This document shows positions 1-10,210 of a stretch of DNA of 64,000 nucleotides, one piece after another (the first letter of the stretch is position 1; each line of letters starts with the position of its first letter). The stretch lies in contig OZ025787.1 in assembly GCA_964019425.1 (NCBI GenBank), positions 558,001 through 622,000 of the forward strand. The letters run 5' to 3'. The DNA is from Flectonema sp. DT1601. Taxonomy: Eukaryota; Euglenozoa; Diplonemea; Diplonemida; Diplonemidae. Below the pieces are notes generated by a model. It was not told the origin of the DNA. It worked only from the letters and a program-made list of their open reading frames with translations, and ran no database searches. Position numbers and translations under genes: made by a program.

Positions 1-1
1 A

Positions 2-3000
2 CTAATTGCTGGTGAAGTTGCTTTTGCTGTTTGCGACTATCCTTTAACAAAAGAAGAAGAATCACTTTATGGAATAACAAGCTTACCACTGGTAGCAGTA
101 GAAGTTGTAGTGATATATAATACTGGTCGTAAAGGAAGACTGCTTCTAGATATCTCTACTGTGGGTAATATTTTTACAGGCGTGACTAATAGTTGGAACG
201 TCTCTGAGATTACAAGTCTCAACCCGGCTCTTTCCTTACCTCATGAAAAGATAAAAGTTGCTGTAAGAACAGGTCTTAGTGGCACGTCGTATATATTAAC
301 TGAAGCACTTAGGAAGTTCGGTTTCTTTTCTGAACCAAATGCGCAGTTTTGTGACGCACTTAGCAATGGAACGTGTGATGAAAATAACTTCTTCTTAGCA
401 AGTGGGACGAGTGATGTTCTAAAGTACGTTCATAACACTCCTCACAGTATAGGATATGTTGGGGTGAGGTCAGCTATGGAATATAATCTCCCATTTGCTG
501 GGATCACAGTAAACAAACAAGTATTGCTTCCGACTACTCGTAATGCACGTGATGCCATTGAAGGAACCTTTCCCGAATACTCAATACCTAATTACATTCC
601 TCTACGGGGATATCCTATTGAAGGATTGGCGTATTTTATTTTTAAGAACCCGACCTTACTAACAGACGCTTCAGATTGTGAAAAAGTAATCGCCTTAAAT
701 GATTTATTGTTACACATATACAGCAGTAAATCATCGGCAGATATTTTCGCGGCTCATTGGATGATACCGATGGCACCGACTACTGTAAATTTGATAAACG
801 ATTTATTTGATAATTCGAAGAAGACTTTTGGAAAAATATGTAAAAATGTAATCCGAGACAATACGATACCAATATTGGGTTCTCTGATCAAATCTTCTTA
901 TTATCAAAGTTTTATATTAGTATACAGTCGAGAATCACATCACAACCGTCCTCACATTGTCAACAACACCGAATCTGTCTCTGTAGGTATAAACGTTGGT
1001 ATCACAGCATTAAGTAACTTATTCAATTCTAACGATGGTGTTGTTCGAACTACTCCTCCACAGTCGGGGTCGCATGACATACTATTCGGAATGAGAGAAT
1101 TAATATTTTTAGTTAAAAGTAACAAAAGCAAGAACATCCCGGCTAGGCTTACCCAAGAAATTTTTAGAGGAATATTCAACGGTACGATCACAAACTGGAA
1201 TCACTCGCTTATTAGAACTCCGAAGAACGCATTCGCTGATCTGCCAAAGTCCGGACCCATAAGATTTGTCATTGCGGAGGAGTACGAAAGCGTTATTGAA
1301 ATAGTGTCTAACATCTTAAACATTTCAATGGAAAGGATACCACTTGAGATTGTTACTGCGAAGAAACTGAATGAATTATACTTAAAAATACCAATTTTAA
1401 CATGCAGAGATCTCGATTCCAGACCCTCATCATCCGGCGTCTTATATCCAATTGTTAGTGACAATGAGAACATTCCATTTCGATATAGAAAATCAGATTT
1501 TGAAGTTCATCAAAATGGTCTTGTTTCTCTCAACAGACCTGGGATTCCATATCCATTTACGTATGTAATGTATCACAGAATACCTAAACACATAATTATC
1601 GATCTTGCTGAGTATAGATCACACACTGATTCGGACCAAGACCCATGTCAAGAATACATTCTAGAAGAGGTGATTCCATACTTGAGGTTTTGTGCTGCTT
1701 TTGGTGGACTCTCTGGAAGTGTTGAAGTCGCTGATGAGATAATTAAATCGATTTATTGTAACGGACGTCCTTTATACCCACAACACTCTGAAAGTAGTAT
1801 CCTCATGGTATTGGTTTCTTTAGTGAGTGGTTTGTTAGCCGTAGTCGTAGTTGTTATTGCTGTTTATTTTAAATGGAAGTTGGGTACTTCGGAAGGTGAG
1901 CTTAAATCCTTAGTTGACAATAATAAATTAGCAGTTCAAATAGCTGAGGCTATTGCAGAGATGAGACTTGAGGATATCTTTTGGATAACTGAATTACAAC
2001 AACCTGATAAACTACAAGAATGTTTTGGAAAGATTATTTCCAACATCAGCGAGTATCGGAGATATTTACCAGATGCAATCCTCTACCATAGCAAGGACAA
2101 TATTTCTGAAAGTGGCCGTTTTATTCAACCACCAGAAAACGATTCCGACGTAACAATTGTATTCACAGATGTTCAAAGTAGTACAGCTCTTTGGGACGCA
2201 CTTGCTGATGGAATGGCAGCTGCTCTTCGTATTCATCACAAAGTCATTAGACGAGTTATAAAAGAATTAGATGGCTATGAAATTAAAACTATCGGTGATG
2301 CGTTTATGGTGGCATTCACACTTCCAGAAACAGCTGTCACATTTGGTTTGCTTGTTCAAGAAAGACTACTGCATGCAGAGTGGCCTTCTCAGCTACAATC
2401 AGTTGGGATGTGCGCAGATGAACATAACATGGGTTCTAAAGTTTGGGGTGGTCTACGTGTCAGAGTTGGTATCCATCGAGGTCCCGTCAACTCTGAACGC
2501 GATACCATAACTGGACGTAAGGATTACTCTGGTCAGACTGTTAATAAAGCAGCTCGTGTTGAAGCCAAATCAATCGGTGGATTGGTTACTATTAGTGAAG
2601 AAGTGTTTATTCCATATTCGAAAATAATGGATAAAACCAAAGTTAGCACCTCACCCTTAGGAAGCTTTGAACTAAAAGGGATAACAGGAACTCACGAACT
2701 CCACTGTATCGTACCAGCTCTGCTTGCTCAACGATTAACACTCTTAAACTCTAATCCTGATGCAGAAGAAGAAGAATTGTGTTCACCAAAAGGATCGCGA
2801 GATGAATGTGAGGAAGCAAACACTTATAAACAAGCAAGAGTTGGTTTGAATTCTAAATTAGAAGCGTTCTTTAAATCAGTTATTGGATGTGTAGCATTTA
2901 TTGATCTACGACACACCTGTCACACAATGACAACTGTTGAGTTAAATTCTTTATCAACTTCTTTCGTTGATTTCATAGACGTGTCGACTGACAGATACAA

Positions 3001-3649
3001 TGGAGCAATTCATTCTTTTTATGGAAATGGTCTTTTAGTTGGATGGAATACGGGAGGTAGAGTATGTCAAAACTTTCTTCAGTCAGCTTGCAGATGTTCT
3101 TCCCACGTGTTACGTCATAAAAAGTTTTCAAATGCAATCATATGCATGGGTATATCTGCTGGTGCATTCGCGACAGGAAATGCAGGTGTTCGAAAGAGAA
3201 CTGCGGCACTTTCATCACCGCACGTCGTCATATCTCAAATGCTGTCTCGATCAGCAGCAGAATTAGATGTTTCAGTTTTGTGTATTGAAATCCCAGGCTG
3301 TCCATCTTTTGAATCAACACTTGGAATCAAAGACACTCTCCGACCTGTTATGAAATGGAAACTTGATCATACCTCACTCTCTGTTATTTATGAAATAAAT
3401 ACATCGCTAATAGATGACTGGGGCTTTAGTAGTGATTCAGAATGGGGTACCTCTTCGATTATGAATTCTATTTTTAAAGAGATCTGGAATAGCAGAGATA
3501 TGTCAGGTCTCATTAAGTATGCGAATGACAATCCAAAAGATGCTGCACTCAGTCACATATCAAAACTCCAACCAATTGAATACTTCAATATCACAAAATT
3601 AGTTCAAGCAGCTACAACTACGGAAGTTTCTGATGTGATTCCTTTTTAA
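2..3649 (+). CDS. Receptor-type class III adenylate/guanylate cyclase, 5' partial
   Basis: The frame is open from base 2, so the start lies outside the window; the stop is TAA. In order it shows two extracellular PstS-like (periplasmic phosphate-binding-protein type) modules, a single membrane helix at about 1795-1880, a juxtamembrane helix, and a class III cyclase domain. Each PstS-like module carries an 'IF.G....W' signature (near 170 and 1160). The cyclase has FTDVQSSTALW at 2162 and KTIGDAFM at 2285, which supply both metal-binding aspartates, and the conserved GLRVRVGIH at 2452. This core closely resembles kinetoplastid receptor adenylyl cyclases. A second, degenerate cyclase-like region follows (about 2880-3360): it begins CVAFIDLRH and keeps the fold's hydrophobic pattern, but I see no second metal Asp. 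Likely role: a plasma-membrane receptor making a cyclic nucleotide in response to an extracellular ligand, perhaps an oxyanion. Substrate (ATP or GTP) is not settled. Confidence 0.88.
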   Translation, partial: LIAGEVAFAVCDYPLTKEEESLYGITSLPLVAVEVVVIYNTGRKGRLLLDISTVGNIFTGVTNSWNVSEITSLNPALSLPHEKIKVAVRTGLSGTSYILTEALRKFGFFSEPNAQFCDALSNGTCDENNFFLASGTSDVLKYVHNTPHSIGYVGVRSAMEYNLPFAGITVNKQVLLPTTRNARDAIEGTFPEYSIPNYIPLRGYPIEGLAYFIFKNPTLLTDASDCEKVIALNDLLLHIYSSKSSADIFAAHWMIPMAPTTVNLINDLFDNSKKTFGKICKNVIRDNTIPILGSLIKSSYYQSFILVYSRESHHNRPHIVNNTESVSVGINVGITALSNLFNSNDGVVRTTPPQSGSHDILFGMRELIFLVKSNKSKNIPARLTQEIFRGIFNGTITNWNHSLIRTPKNAFADLPKSGPIRFVIAEEYESVIEIVSNILNISMERIPLEIVTAKKLNELYLKIPILTCRDLDSRPSSSGVLYPIVSDNENIPFRYRKSDFEVHQNGLVSLNRPGIPYPFTYVMYHRIPKHIIIDLAEYRSHTDSDQDPCQEYILEEVIPYLRFCAAFGGLSGSVEVADEIIKSIYCNGRPLYPQHSESSILMVLVSLVSGLLAVVVVVIAVYFKWKLGTSEGELKSLVDNNKLAVQIAEAIAEMRLEDIFWITELQQPDKLQECFGKIISNISEYRRYLPDAILYHSKDNISESGRFIQPPENDSDVTIVFTDVQSSTALWDALADGMAAALRIHHKVIRRVIKELDGYEIKTIGDAFMVAFTLPETAVTFGLLVQERLLHAEWPSQLQSVGMCADEHNMGSKVWGGLRVRVGIHRGPVNSERDTITGRKDYSGQTVNKAARVEAKSIGGLVTISEEVFIPYSKIMDKTKVSTSPLGSFELKGITGTHELHCIVPALLAQRLTLLNSNPDAEEEELCSPKGSRDECEEANTYKQARVGLNSKLEAFFKSVIGCVAFIDLRHTCHTMTTVELNSLSTSFVDFIDVSTDRYNGAIHSFYGNGLLVGWNTGGRVCQNFLQSACRCSSHVLRHKKFSNAIICMGISAGAFATGNAGVRKRTAALSSPHVVISQMLSRSAAELDVSVLCIEIPGCPSFESTLGIKDTLRPVMKWKLDHTSLSVIYEINTSLIDDWGFSSDSEWGTSSIMNSIFKEIWNSRDMSGLIKYANDNPKDAALSHISKLQPIEYFNITKLVQAATTTEVSDVIPF

Positions 3650-4864
3650 ATTTTTTGTTTTGGTTCTGTTTTTACAAAATATTTTAATTCCTGTAATGTG
3701 CGGATGCCCTTGGGTTTATTTTTGTCCATTTACATTTACATTCACATTCACATTTCATTTTTTTTTTTTTTAAAATGAAAAAGTGGAAAAAAAGAAAAAC
3801 TAAAACGAAAAAAAACAACAACTCATGTTAGTTGTTTGAAAGAAGATTCTATTTCTCAGATTTCCCCCGTCCTCTCTTCTTTTTCAATTAAAAAATTGTT
3901 GTTATCTCGAAGATGCTTATCTTTGCGATTATTTATTTTTTGCCTCCGTTTTGTTGTGTGGTCTGCGGAATTATTCCCTTCAATATTACTATTTGGTAGA
4001 GTTACTGTTGTTACGTTTTGTGTTATCTTCAGTAGTCTTCTCAACAATGGTTACGCTCATTAGGTAGCGAAGTTATCATAATGTTATGTTCTTTTTAGTT
4101 ATGTGACCTCCTTCTTCTCAGTCACTGTTCTGAGATTATTAGCCTGCCTTCTTTAGTATACTTTTTGTTGTTTCCTCCTTCGCCTGTTTCTATTTTGACA
4201 AATTCAGAATTCAAACTAAAAAGAATCGATTTTGACTTTTGAACTATCCAGAAAATCGTAATATAACTGTTGCTGTTTTGTTCGCACTGAGAAAGCTATA
4301 GGAGCTGCTGCTTTCTAGCTCTCTTATTGAAAATATCGATTGCCAGCTTTTTTTCGTAAAGAGCGGCTCGACGTCTTGGGTATTGTGAAAGTGATCGGAT
4401 CACAATTATTCTCTTGCCCGTAGAACTTGTCTTCGATATTGAAGTAAGTACCATTTACACTTTTTTATTATCAAGGTAAGCATGCTCTTCAATGGCAATC
4501 CACGTGTTCTATTTTCGCATCATTTGCTGAGGTCTGTTTCGCCTTCTTTTTAAAATTCTCAATTGATAATTCAATGGTAATAGAGAAAGAAAAGGCGCAA
4601 CGTCTTCAAATGGCAATGTATCTAGCTATTTATAATGAACCTATACCTGTTTAGGTATGAAGTACACTGTTACTTTCCTTTGGTTTTCACCATTAGGTAA
4701 CCTGTTAATTATTTCCTGTAAACTGTTGTTAGTAAAAGAAAAAAAACCTTGATACCGACCAGTACCGCAAACAGAATTATGTATTATTATTTTACAGTAA
4801 ATCACATGAGTTCGATGAGGTGATCCTCAAGACTGACTTTTATTCAACAAAACTATTTTTAAGT
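3650..4864 (+). other. Intergenic region, 3' UTR / 5' UTR
   Basis: This stretch is T-rich and AT-rich and I find no convincing coding exon. It contains a T-tract near 3760, a donor-like GTAAGT near 4443, and an acceptor-like TTTTACAG ending at 4797 just before the next gene. The last could mark a 5' UTR intron or a trans-splice site. Confidence 0.5.
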
Positions 4865-7228
4865 ATGGATTCTGACACTCCTCCGAAAGTAGTTGTTGTT
4901 GGTAGCGGAGTAGTTCCAGCAGTTGTATGTTTGTTACTCGAAGATCAAGCGAAAGTCATTCATATTTCAGAACAATCAACTTCAGTTATTGAAACTAGCA
5001 AAGATGTTATTAATTATAATTGTTGTTCGTATGGTGTACATGAGTTTGAAATAAGCGACATCGACCACATTGACGTCGACAATAAGAAAGTATACACCGA
5101 AAAACTTGGTGTTATTGGATGTGATAAAATAGTTCTCTGTCCTTCTTATTCAGAACTGTGTACTCAAAGAAGTTGGAATCCGATATTGTTGGAGGCATAT
5201 CCAGAAATAGTAAACCAAAATCAATTCTTTTCAGACTTAAATTATTTAATAAAGGTTGCGAATTCTCGCTTAGTCTCAATGAAACATACTGTGGCTAAGG
5301 AAAATAGTCTTAAGGAAGCCCAGCATCGAATACAATTAGAAAGCAAGCGAATAAAAGATGAAGAAAACAGCGAAGAAACAGATTCAAACGCATCCCTACC
5401 AACACCAGAAGATGTGACGGAAGATATTCAAAGTAATGTTGTTGAGAAATTGGAATCGAACAAAGACGAGTTGCCACACATCGTTTGTTATATTCCACAA
5501 ACTAAAAGTAAAGCGTCACTAATGAGATACATGAATGAATCAGCTACTAGATTTAAAGGGGTAGTGCTTGCTGCAATGTTTCATTCCATCACCACACTTG
5601 ACTTGTCTGGAAATGTGTTAGAAAGTTCAGAATTTCATGCAGTCTCAGAAGTAATAGAGGCTTCATTAACACTGACTTCTGTTGACTTATCACGTTGTGG
5701 GATTGAAGCTGCTTGGGCATCAGATGGATTCAATAGAATAGTATCTGGTTCAGCACCTCTGCAGACATTAGCTTTAAACGAGAATCCAATTGGAGTCGTC
5801 ACTGGAAGTAAACATTCGATAACAACACTATTGTTGAGAGATATCAAGTTAAGTGATACTTTTCCTGTTGAGTTATCAAAGAATTTGGTAGTACTTGACG
5901 TCTCTAATAACAGGTTGGGTGATATATTCGGATCAGAGCTCCTGTCGGCACTTCTAACTTTGGAAACACTTCGGGAAGTTGATATTAGTGGCAATAGGCT
6001 GGTCTTGGAAATTTCAAACCTCGCATATTCTTTTATTACTTTGCTTTTTAAAGTAGAGTCATTCAACTCCAGTAACAATCCCTTATCTGATGCAGTTGCG
6101 AAGTCGTTTTCAACATACCTAAGCTCTGATGATCAATTAGTGTGTAATACAAAAAGCCTTAATTTATCATCCTGCGACCTGTCGTCAAACGCTATCCAAT
6201 TCTTACTGGATATGTTATTGTTGTATTCAGATAAAGTGACAAGCCTCATTGATGTTAATTTGAATGTTAATTTTTCATTAAAGGCTCCTGCGGTTCTTCG
6301 GTTGGCTGTTTTTTTACAAAACAATAAAACGGTGAAATCGTTGCAGGTCAACATTGATTCTGAAAAAATATCTGAAAATATACCTTTAATAGTCAGATCA
6401 CTAATGAAAAATCGAGTGTTGGAGAACCTTGTCATGGACAAATCGAATGTGGTGTTATCAGATTTTAAAAAATTTCTTATGAAAGGTGAAGAGATTAAAC
6501 AAGAATCTCTATGTGATCCTTTGAGAACTCCTTTTGAGTTTATTATTCAGCTACTGAGTAAATACAAGAAGATTAAATGGACAATCTTAACTCACTCACC
6601 ATCACTTCTTGATATCGAACAACTAGATGACAATACCGAGACGAGAGTTTCTGTAGTAAAAGTGAAATCAGTTCCAATAATATCCCGAGGATCAGTCATC
6701 GTGGGGGAGCATGAGTATGCTTGTGATGGCGTTGTTATTTTCCCTCAAAAAACTTATTTCAAACCTGGAACAACCATAACATTCAACAATGAAGTATACG
6801 ACGGAAATAGCAGTGATATTTCCAGTAGCTGTCAACAAAATCTACTCATTGGTGATGCTGTTGTGAGAGACGTCTTTTTTGGAGGACCAGCCTCGTGTGA
6901 AAGCGACGGCTTATCGATACTGCCTCTGTCACCATCTTCACTGAGTCACACTCTATTTCAAAGTGTGCTGATAGCGTATGGGATTCTCCATCCATCAGCT
7001 CAAGTGTCGCATACCTCTCCTGTGATTATTTCATTATTTCAAAAATTAACAAAAGGAGTCCCTCCAACAACAGACTCTGTCCTGTCGTTATTGAATTCTA
7101 CTGTAAGAGATAAACAGGAATATCTAATCAAGAGTCGAGTTCCTCAAATAGTCGAGGAATTGTTATCAGGATGTGGAGGTCAGTTGAAGATAAAGACGGC
7201 AATACTAAACCAGCTGGAGAAGATGTGA
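4865..7228 (+). CDS. Oxidoreductase-like protein with an inserted leucine-rich-repeat domain
   Basis: The ATG at 4865 is chosen because it begins MDSDTPP directly before the Rossmann strand; the open frame extends to 4820 but has no earlier ATG. The 787-residue protein starts with a dinucleotide-binding-like motif, VVVVGSGVVPAVV, in which the last glycine of GxGxxG is replaced. A low-complexity acidic linker follows (about residues 145-205). An RNase-inhibitor-type LRR block with units like LDVSNNRL and VDISGNRL spans about residues 225-560. The last third resumes an FAD/NAD(P) reductase pattern: a strand resembling the NAD-domain hinge, DGVVIFPQ, and NLLIGDAVVRD, matching the 'GD' motif near the FAD ribityl chain in NDH-2/AIF/FSP1-type enzymes. 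I infer a pyridine-nucleotide-disulphide oxidoreductase fold split by LRRs. The altered glycine motif makes catalysis doubtful, and the protein may be a scaffold. Confidence 0.6.
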   Translation: MDSDTPPKVVVVGSGVVPAVVCLLLEDQAKVIHISEQSTSVIETSKDVINYNCCSYGVHEFEISDIDHIDVDNKKVYTEKLGVIGCDKIVLCPSYSELCTQRSWNPILLEAYPEIVNQNQFFSDLNYLIKVANSRLVSMKHTVAKENSLKEAQHRIQLESKRIKDEENSEETDSNASLPTPEDVTEDIQSNVVEKLESNKDELPHIVCYIPQTKSKASLMRYMNESATRFKGVVLAAMFHSITTLDLSGNVLESSEFHAVSEVIEASLTLTSVDLSRCGIEAAWASDGFNRIVSGSAPLQTLALNENPIGVVTGSKHSITTLLLRDIKLSDTFPVELSKNLVVLDVSNNRLGDIFGSELLSALLTLETLREVDISGNRLVLEISNLAYSFITLLFKVESFNSSNNPLSDAVAKSFSTYLSSDDQLVCNTKSLNLSSCDLSSNAIQFLLDMLLLYSDKVTSLIDVNLNVNFSLKAPAVLRLAVFLQNNKTVKSLQVNIDSEKISENIPLIVRSLMKNRVLENLVMDKSNVVLSDFKKFLMKGEEIKQESLCDPLRTPFEFIIQLLSKYKKIKWTILTHSPSLLDIEQLDDNTETRVSVVKVKSVPIISRGSVIVGEHEYACDGVVIFPQKTYFKPGTTITFNNEVYDGNSSDISSSCQQNLLIGDAVVRDVFFGGPASCESDGLSILPLSPSSLSHTLFQSVLIAYGILHPSAQVSHTSPVIISLFQKLTKGVPPTTDSVLSLLNSTVRDKQEYLIKSRVPQIVEELLSGCGGQLKIKTAILNQLEKM

Positions 7229-7525
7229 ATATGTATAAACTTTCTTATGATCGTTACAGTCAACGGACATCACATTTACACTAGTCGAGGTCCTTTTATA
7301 ATTTATTAATGTAATCTATAACTGTGGTGGTGTTGTCGTGATTATTAATTCTTCCACCCCCTCGCTCTGCAGTATTACAAAACATCTTGTCTTGAGGAGA
7401 TAATAATTTCTTAAAAAAAAAGATTTCTATTCCCCACCCATCAGTGCCATATAATTATAATATTTTATAGAGTTAAAGTACAGAGTTACGTAGATTGTAT
7501 TAAATAACCAACACCACCATCCAAC

Positions 7526-9847
7526 ATGATACCGTCACTTGACCTGAGTGGCCTATCATCAGCAAAGCGTCCTGTTATGAGCTACGGATCACCAAGACCT
7601 GGTACGGCCCCGACGTCATCAGCTGCAAGGTATTCAGTAACTCCAAGGAAGGAGACAGGATTAGTTAATAAGCCCGGTGATAATAATTGTTTCTTAAATG
7701 TGATATTACAAGCATTGTTTCATATTGATAGCTTTGGTGATGGTCTTCTTGAACATGCAGACAAAGATCATGACTGTGTCTCTGGATGTATGTTGTGTGG
7801 GATTGCGAGCCTGTTCGAAGCACAGCAACAAACAGAAGGCGATTCTATTGAAGTTTGGACTCTGCGACAGACTCTGGCAGACACTTCAAAAAATGGAATT
7901 AATTTCGATGTTGGAGGCATGAGTGACGCAGCTGAAGCTCTTGAGGCACTACTTGAAAAACTTCACTCTATTTCTTACCCAAATAGATCTGAGACTTGTG
8001 AACCAGATGACTGCTGGCTTCACCGAACCTTAGGCACTCTACTAACGAGTTCTCGCACATGTGATACGTGTGACTTTGTTCCAAAAGAGTTATCCTACTG
8101 GAGTCATATTACGTACCTACCTGCTTCAGCTATTTATAGAGAAGGTTATTCAATTAAGAGGAATCATTTATTTAAAGCTTTCTTAAATTGTGGAGCGGAC
8201 AATGTTACCTATGGAACTTGTGACGCTCCAGACTGTAAAGGCAAAGTAACAATAACAGAAACAGCGAGTCACTTACCTGATGTTTTAGTTGTTAATTTGA
8301 TGTGGAAGACGAGATATGCTGAGACACGTGAGATTGAAGGTACCGCATATCAACTACAAGAGAAAGTCGCGGTCAGTGATTTACCAATATTCTCTAATGT
8401 TCCTGTTGAATATAAATGGGTGGAGCTACTCGGTTTTATTTGTTACTATAAGGGAAGTCATTATGTTGCTTATTTTAAAGACCAAAAGGGTGTCTGGATA
8501 TATCTTGATGACTCTACTGTCAGACCATTAGATAGTGATTTACTGAGTGCTCAAATGCATATGGTAAGATCACAATACCAACCTTGCTTGCTTTTCTATA
8601 AGACTGCCGCGTTTCCACCGGCTGTTGTGACCTCGCCCAGGGTAGCAGTAAGTAGCACACGTACAAATCCGAATCACGGGGAAGAATCGGTTACAGGATA
8701 TTTGCGTGAAACAGAAATTGAAAAAAAAAGTAAAAAAAGTGCCCCGATATCCACTCCTGTTTCTCCTGTGATGGCCGAATACCAAAAGAACGATTTCCAG
8801 TCTGTTTATAATAACAATACAAACATAGCGACAGCTGGGAATTCAACAATTGCACCAACGTCGGTTCTTTCAACGGATTATCTAGCAAGTCGCACAGCGG
8901 TGAAGACTAAAGTGAGAGATGAGCAACCTTCGGTTAGAATCAGAGAAACTGGAGCAACATCTCAGTCAAGCTATAGTTCTCTGTTGTCAGATAGTTCGAA
9001 GTTTAATGTGTCTGGTAAACATCGAGAACCTGTCAAATCAGCCACCTCGTCTTCATCAGCAAGAGAACCACTCAAGGACAATACTCAGTTCAGGAGTTCA
9101 GCAAAACCACTCTCCAGTTTTGATAAATACTCTACTGTGGATAAGTTCACTCCTACGGATAAATACTCTACTGTGGATAAGTTCACTCCTACGGATAAAT
9201 ACTCCATTGGCAATAAATACCCCACAGATACCAGTAATAAGTATGCATCTGGTTTATACAGCACAGCACGTGAGGTTACCAGCCCGAGAGAGTATCAACA
9301 AACACCTCTCTCATCATCATCAACACGTGTCGATAGACATTCTGAAATAGCAGACATCGAATGGCAAATGATTCAGGCTGCTGTAAGAAGAGAAGAGGCG
9401 AAAAGCAGAAAAGAAAAACAACAACAAGAACAACAAGAGCAGCAACGACGGCAACGACAACAAGAGCAGCAACGACAGCAGCAACAAGAACAACGGCAAC
9501 GAGAGTTTAGAAGTGAACAGTTAAGAAATGAAGACTTGAGAAGATACGATGAAAAAAGTCGAGATGATGCTCGCGCAAGGGAGCGATTACAAAGAAGCCC
9601 TTTTTCGAATGATCCCTACTTGTCGTCACTAAGGCATTCAACAACACCTGTTCAACGACAACGGGCATCAAGTTCGGGTGTCTCTTCTGGTAGATCAGCG
9701 TACAACCCATCAACTTACACTGCTGCAAGCTACGGTGCGCCATTAAGAGCAGATTACCGATATCCTGCATATACATCGAGTGGTTCGTTTGGTTCAACAA
9801 GCTATCCACTTTCACGTACTAATATTCAAACTCCTCGCTATAGCTAA
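7526..9847 (+). CDS. USP53/54-like ubiquitin carboxyl-terminal hydrolase (peptidase C19)
   Basis: The 773-residue protein starts at ATG 7526 and is predicted to remove ubiquitin from substrates or act as an inactive relative. The Cys box GDNNCFLNVILQALFH (Cys55) and the stretch after it (C..GCMLCGIASLF, GGMSDAAEALEALLEKLH) match the USP53/54 subfamily and plant UCH-related proteins rather than canonical USPs. A CxxC zinc pair lies near residues 182-185. The His box is GSHYVAYF (His312), followed by IYLDDSTVR with the third catalytic-position Asp near 328, so a full triad is visible. The C-terminal half is disordered and Ser/Thr-rich. It has a short tandem DKYSTVDKFTPT repeat (9122-9206) and a Gln/Arg/Glu-rich probable coiled coil (about 9390-9600). 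Vertebrate USP53/54 are reported as weak or K63-specific enzymes, so activity is not assured. Confidence 0.85.
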   Translation: MIPSLDLSGLSSAKRPVMSYGSPRPGTAPTSSAARYSVTPRKETGLVNKPGDNNCFLNVILQALFHIDSFGDGLLEHADKDHDCVSGCMLCGIASLFEAQQQTEGDSIEVWTLRQTLADTSKNGINFDVGGMSDAAEALEALLEKLHSISYPNRSETCEPDDCWLHRTLGTLLTSSRTCDTCDFVPKELSYWSHITYLPASAIYREGYSIKRNHLFKAFLNCGADNVTYGTCDAPDCKGKVTITETASHLPDVLVVNLMWKTRYAETREIEGTAYQLQEKVAVSDLPIFSNVPVEYKWVELLGFICYYKGSHYVAYFKDQKGVWIYLDDSTVRPLDSDLLSAQMHMVRSQYQPCLLFYKTAAFPPAVVTSPRVAVSSTRTNPNHGEESVTGYLRETEIEKKSKKSAPISTPVSPVMAEYQKNDFQSVYNNNTNIATAGNSTIAPTSVLSTDYLASRTAVKTKVRDEQPSVRIRETGATSQSSYSSLLSDSSKFNVSGKHREPVKSATSSSSAREPLKDNTQFRSSAKPLSSFDKYSTVDKFTPTDKYSTVDKFTPTDKYSIGNKYPTDTSNKYASGLYSTAREVTSPREYQQTPLSSSSTRVDRHSEIADIEWQMIQAAVRREEAKSRKEKQQQEQQEQQRRQRQQEQQRQQQQEQRQREFRSEQLRNEDLRRYDEKSRDDARARERLQRSPFSNDPYLSSLRHSTTPVQRQRASSSGVSSGRSAYNPSTYTAASYGAPLRADYRYPAYTSSGSFGSTSYPLSRTNIQTPRYS
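9122..9206 (+). repeat. 36-bp in-frame tandem repeat, 2.3 copies
   Basis: Two identical 36-bp units (9122-9157 and 9158-9193) and the start of a third lie inside the ubiquitin-hydrolase gene and encode DKYSTVDKFTPT. Perfect identity suggests recent slippage or duplication. Confidence 0.9.
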
Positions 9848-10170
9848 CAAGACTTTCTTATCTCCTCTTAGAGTTGTCGGCATGTTCTGTTTTGTGTTTA
9901 TTTGTAATTTTATACTTTAGAGAAAAAAAAACAAGGCAAGAGAGGGTCCGTGTGATCTCCTTGCTCTCCTCCCCCTACAAGTAGGTTTAGTCAGTAACGT
10001 TATACATTAACTTTGATACAATACATTTATTTATATCACTATAAATATGCTCAAATTGTTATCCTCCTACACGTAGATTAGTTATGTTTCGTTTTCTTAT
10101 TTGCAATTGTCAGTACATATATTTTCTTTTTTATATTCACATTAGTTTTTCTTCAAACCACTTTAAAAAA

Positions 10171-10210
<40 letters not shown>

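Noticed and set aside
5635-6078. Minus-strand 147-residue frame
   Set aside because: Shadow of the LRR region on the + strand; repeats give antisense open frames.
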